From positions 310,001-374,000 of the forward strand of contig CAZQSZ010000002.1 of assembly GCA_964596345.1 (NCBI GenBank): 64,000 nt of DNA. The letters run 5' to 3'. Positions within the stretch are counted from its first letter, which is position 1, and each line of letters starts with the position of its first letter. Source of the stretch: CADEDV01 sp964596345. Lineage in GTDB: Bacteria > Bacteroidota > Bacteroidia > Chitinophagales > Chitinophagaceae. Below, piece after piece: positions 61,056 through 64,000 of this stretch. The translations under genes were made by a program, and so were the position numbers. The notes under the pieces were generated by a model. The model saw only the letters and a program-made list of their open reading frames with translations, was not told the origin of the DNA and ran no database searches.

Positions 61056-62726
61056 TCAGCTCAGGCCCGTTATTACCCCGTTTGCATCAATATCAATTCC
61101 CTCTGCTGCGGGTATGGCGGGTAACCCCGGCATTCGCATCATCTCACCCAGTATGGGTATAATGAAACCGGCACCCGCTGCAAACTCAAACTCACGGACT
61201 GTCACAATAAAATGAACAGGTCTTCCCACTTTTTTCTCATCATCCGATAAACTCTTTGGGGTTTTGGCCATACAGATGGGCATATGTTCAAAGCCCAACT
61301 CTTTCAGGTGTTTTAGTTGTGGTTTTGCTTTCACCGAATATTCTACTGCATCAGCTCCATAGATTTTCGTGGCAATACAATGTATCTTTTCTTCAATGCT
61401 GGTATGGTGATCGTATAAGGGCTTGAAATGACTGCCATTCTGTTCGATCCTTTTTATTACAGCCTGGGCAAGATCCGTCATTCCTTTTCCGCCATCGGTG
61501 AAGCCGGTACAAAGCACTGCTTCTGTTTCGTGGTGCTTACAAAAATCTTTGATGGCATTGATCTCCTCATCACTGTCTCCCGGGAAATAATTGATGGCTA
61601 CCACTGCCTTCATCCCAAAGAGCTGCATATTTTCCAGGTGCTTACCAAGATTGGCTAACCCTTTTTCTACTTTTTCAACGGAAGCGAGGGTCAGTTCTTC
61701 TTTCTTTGCGCCTCCATGATGCCGTAAAGCCCGGACGGTTGCCACCAGCACAACGGCTTCGGGTTTCAAACCGGCATTCACACATTTGATATCAAAGAAT
61801 TTTTCAGCACCCAGGTCAGCGGCAAAACCGGCTTCCGTAACTACATAATCACTCAGTGATAAACCCATTTTAGTAGCAAGAATGGAATTGGTTCCCTGCG
61901 CAATGCTGGCAAAGGGGCCTCCATGCAATAAAGCCGGGTTTCCTTCCAGTGTTTGCACCAGGTTGGGCTTGATCGCATCTTTTAATAAGATAGCCATGGC
62001 ACCTACCGCATTAAGATCACGGGCAAAAACCGGCTCACCGCTAAACGTGGAGCCGATATAAATATTCCCCAATCTTCTTTTCAGATCCTCCATACCGGAG
62101 CACATACATAAAATTGCCATAATCTCTGAAGCCGGTGTTATATTAAAGCCATCTTCCCGGGTAATACCATTAGCCGTGCCGCCTAAGCCGATGACGATAT
62201 GACGGAGGGAGCGGTCATTCATATCCATCACCCGTTTCCACACAATAGTTCTCGGGTCAATTTGTAAACTTCTTTTTTTGTTTTGCAGGTTATGATCGAT
62301 CAGAGCTGCTAATAAATTATTGGCTTTTTCGATGGCGGCAAAATCACCCGTAAAATGAAGATTGATATCTTCCATGGGTATGATCTGGGAGTATCCGCCG
62401 CCGGTAGCCCCTCCTTTCAAACCAAATACAGGGCCGAGTGAAGGTTCCCGCAATACCACCATGGCTTTTTTACCAATTCGATTCAATCCGTCCGTAAGCC
62501 CGACAGAGATCGTTGTTTTGCCTTCTCCGGCAGGAGTAGGAGTAATCGCCGTTACCAAAATGAGATGATGTTGTTTGATCTTTTCTTCATCGATCAGTGA
62601 TAAAGGTAATTTGGCTTTGTGTTTCCCGTAGTATTCCAGGTCATTGTTATGGATACCGGCCGCAGCGGCAATGTCTTTGATATGGCGGATGGCCGCCGAC
62701 AGGGAGATGGCAATATCTGTTAACAT
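61056..62726 (-). CDS. fhs: Formate-tetrahydrofolate ligase
   Basis: A 556-residue ATP-dependent enzyme making 10-formyl-tetrahydrofolate from formate and THF for purine and one-carbon metabolism. P-loop TPTPAGEGKTTISVGL (about residues 57-72), REPSLGPVFGLKGGATGGGYSQ, then MEDINLHFTGDFAAI, and C-terminal AAGAGFIIPILGEMMRMPGLP. Full length. Start ATG at 62726; the gene stands alone. Confidence 0.96.
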   Translation of the reverse strand: MLTDIAISLSAAIRHIKDIAAAAGIHNNDLEYYGKHKAKLPLSLIDEEKIKQHHLILVTAITPTPAGEGKTTISVGLTDGLNRIGKKAMVVLREPSLGPVFGLKGGATGGGYSQIIPMEDINLHFTGDFAAIEKANNLLAALIDHNLQNKKRSLQIDPRTIVWKRVMDMNDRSLRHIVIGLGGTANGITREDGFNITPASEIMAILCMCSGMEDLKRRLGNIYIGSTFSGEPVFARDLNAVGAMAILLKDAIKPNLVQTLEGNPALLHGGPFASIAQGTNSILATKMGLSLSDYVVTEAGFAADLGAEKFFDIKCVNAGLKPEAVVLVATVRALRHHGGAKKEELTLASVEKVEKGLANLGKHLENMQLFGMKAVVAINYFPGDSDEEINAIKDFCKHHETEAVLCTGFTDGGKGMTDLAQAVIKRIEQNGSHFKPLYDHHTSIEEKIHCIATKIYGADAVEYSVKAKPQLKHLKELGFEHMPICMAKTPKSLSDDEKKVGRPVHFIVTVREFEFAAGAGFIIPILGEMMRMPGLPAIPAAEGIDIDANGVITGLS

Positions 62727-62843
62727 AGCAAGCGTTAAATGTAGTGCAACTTACCGGTATTGACAGGAGCATGGTATGATGTGTATCAATACCCGGCCTG
62801 ATAAAGACAGAATTGTCTTTTGTGGTTCACCCGGTCAGTAAAA

Positions 62844-62870
62844 AAAATCCCTGCAATCAGCAGGGATTTT
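62844..62870 (-). terminator. Intrinsic terminator after the T9SS gene at the right edge
   Basis: AAAATCCCTGC (62844-62854), loop AATCA, GCAGGGATTTT (62860-62870). On the minus strand the hairpin ends in a T run, so it terminates the leftward gene ending at 62884. Confidence 0.85.
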
Positions 62871-62883
62871 TACAGGATTGTAC

Positions 62884-64000
62884 CTACCTGTTAATGATAA
62901 TTTTTTCAGTGAGCAATTCCTGTGTTCCGGGTATCCATACTTTGAGGATATAGACACCGGGCTGCATATCTACTATTACCAACTGGCTTTGGTTGTAGCA
63001 GGACCATTTTTTCAGCAACTTGCCACTTATATCAAGCAACTCAATGGTGAATGGGTGACCTGTGTTTTCAAACAGTACATTTACCTGGCCGCTTCCGGAC
63101 GGATTGGGGTATACGGTCATCCCCTTGCTTTGTCCATACCCTTTAACAAACCTTACAGCACTATAACTTATTTTGCCATTGATATCTCTTTGCTGAAGCC
63201 GGTATTCGGTGATAGCCGTAATTATATTATTGTCTGAGAATGTATAACCCAGCATTTCCTGGCTGTTTCCTTCTGCTGCAAGTGTTGGTATAAAGCCAGC
63301 TATTTCCCAATCTCCGCCACTATGTTTTCTTTCAATAAAAAAGTCCATATTATCATTTTCGGTAGCCGTGGTCCATTTCAATTCAACAACCGCTTTGTTC
63401 CTGATGGCGGTAAATGAAGTAAAGTTTACCGGCAACGGAATACAGGTATTATCCAGTCTTGCGTACATTTCATTTGATAATGCCGGGCTTGTAACAATAA
63501 TCCATATCGCCCTGTCGGAATACGGCTTCTGTTCCGCATAAGGCAGATAGCTCATAACGGGAGAACTAAATTTGTAGCCATTGGTATTATCCAGTTGAAT
63601 GGCACTGGCTGTTGCAATAGTAATAGTATCAGTAGCCCTGTTGAAGATGCCATCGCCATTATCAATAAATACTTCATAGTTCACTGTCATCCCGCTTGTA
63701 TTAATAGTAGTGATATCAAACCGGTAGGTCCTTGGAGTCTGGCAGAACAACAGGCCTGTAACTTTTGGATCATTTGCATAGAAATTTAACCCTTGTGAGA
63801 AGCAGTGTATGTTTTGAGCATTTGATGACTGGCTTCCCCAGGCATCAGCAATAAAAGACTGGGGAATGGAACAACTGGCCGGGCTGGCAATCAGCAGGTT
63901 GCTGATAACAAACCGGTCATAACCAGGAACTGAGCCCGGGCTTTTGGTAATGGTAAGGCCGCTGTATTTAAAATTATCAATTCCGGGATCAGGCGTATAA
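62884..64000 (-). CDS. T9SS type A sorting domain protein, N-terminus beyond the window edge
   Basis: The frame is open from 64000 down to the stop at 62884, so the C-terminal 371 residues are visible and the start lies outside the window. Visible parts: a beta-rich region with IASPASCSIPQSFIADAWG, a segment DNGDGIFNRATDTITI, the linker LPVNFTSFTAIRNKAVVELKW, and a T9SS type A domain MTVYPNPSGSGQVNVLFENT to the C-terminus ELLTEKIIINR. The protein is therefore exported by the type IX pathway. The passenger function is not known. Confidence 0.88.
   Translation of the reverse strand, partial: YTPDPGIDNFKYSGLTITKSPGSVPGYDRFVISNLLIASPASCSIPQSFIADAWGSQSSNAQNIHCFSQGLNFYANDPKVTGLLFCQTPRTYRFDITTINTSGMTVNYEVFIDNGDGIFNRATDTITIATASAIQLDNTNGYKFSSPVMSYLPYAEQKPYSDRAIWIIVTSPALSNEMYARLDNTCIPLPVNFTSFTAIRNKAVVELKWTTATENDNMDFFIERKHSGGDWEIAGFIPTLAAEGNSQEMLGYTFSDNNIITAITEYRLQQRDINGKISYSAVRFVKGYGQSKGMTVYPNPSGSGQVNVLFENTGHPFTIELLDISGKLLKKWSCYNQSQLVIVDMQPGVYILKVWIPGTQELLTEKIIINR

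Overview
The window comes from a Bacteroidota genome, most likely the family Chitinophagaceae. Three signs support this: secreted proteins with type IX secretion (T9SS) C-terminal sorting domains (48.3-49.7, 57.6-59.1 and 62.9-64.0 kb), Bacteroidota-type promoters (TAnnTTTG -7 boxes), and dispersed palindromic repeats in most intergenic gaps. No tRNA, rRNA or CRISPR array was seen. The family assignment is inferred from gene content, not from a marker-gene comparison.

Layout. 0-9 kb: a partial lipoprotein, an IS200-like (RAYT) transposase with four hairpins beside it, carA, a GNAT acetyltransferase, aroQ, a large BNR-repeat exported protein, two small exported proteins, an esterase and a frameshifted GxxExxY nuclease gene between 36-bp inverted repeats. 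9-26 kb: two tandem M1 metallopeptidases, HupE-like and DUF6702 proteins, a CorC/PAP2 pair, an LtaS-like sulfatase, a methyltransferase, a glmM-type phosphohexomutase and a three-gene molybdenum hydroxylase operon resembling PaoABC. 26-33 kb: cysteine desulfurase, a BlaI/BlaR1-type sensor pair with visible operators, a PspC protein and aconitase.

33.4-43.9 kb is a type I restriction-modification island: hsdM, a YhcG/DUF1016 nuclease, a membrane protein, hsdS, hsdR, a NucS/DUF91-like nuclease with an N-terminal sensor-like region, and a small C-terminally anchored protein. All are on one strand with short gaps or overlaps. hsdR carries two in-frame repeat insertions. One is a solo 58-nt repeat. 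The other is a 600-bp element bounded by a perfect 20-bp inverted repeat that encodes a complete DUF559 endonuclease domain, placed between helicase motifs I and II.

44-64 kb: a class C beta-lactamase-like hydrolase, a 0.97-kb noncoding zone holding two copies of a repeat whose stems differ by compensatory changes, then PepSY, YqgE, an exported AAA remnant, T9SS proteins, TlpA, a PfkB kinase, a pseudouridine synthase, an S9 peptidase, glutamate dehydrogenase, a GDSL lipoprotein, a PA14/T9SS protein, a DOPA-dioxygenase-like protein and formate-tetrahydrofolate ligase.

The main idea from the window: three small nuclease or transposase genes (RAYT, GxxExxY, DUF559) each sit with their own palindromic repeat family, and orphan copies of those or similar repeats occur elsewhere in the same 64 kb. 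This suggests that several nuclease families, not only RAYTs, may drive dispersed repeats in this lineage.
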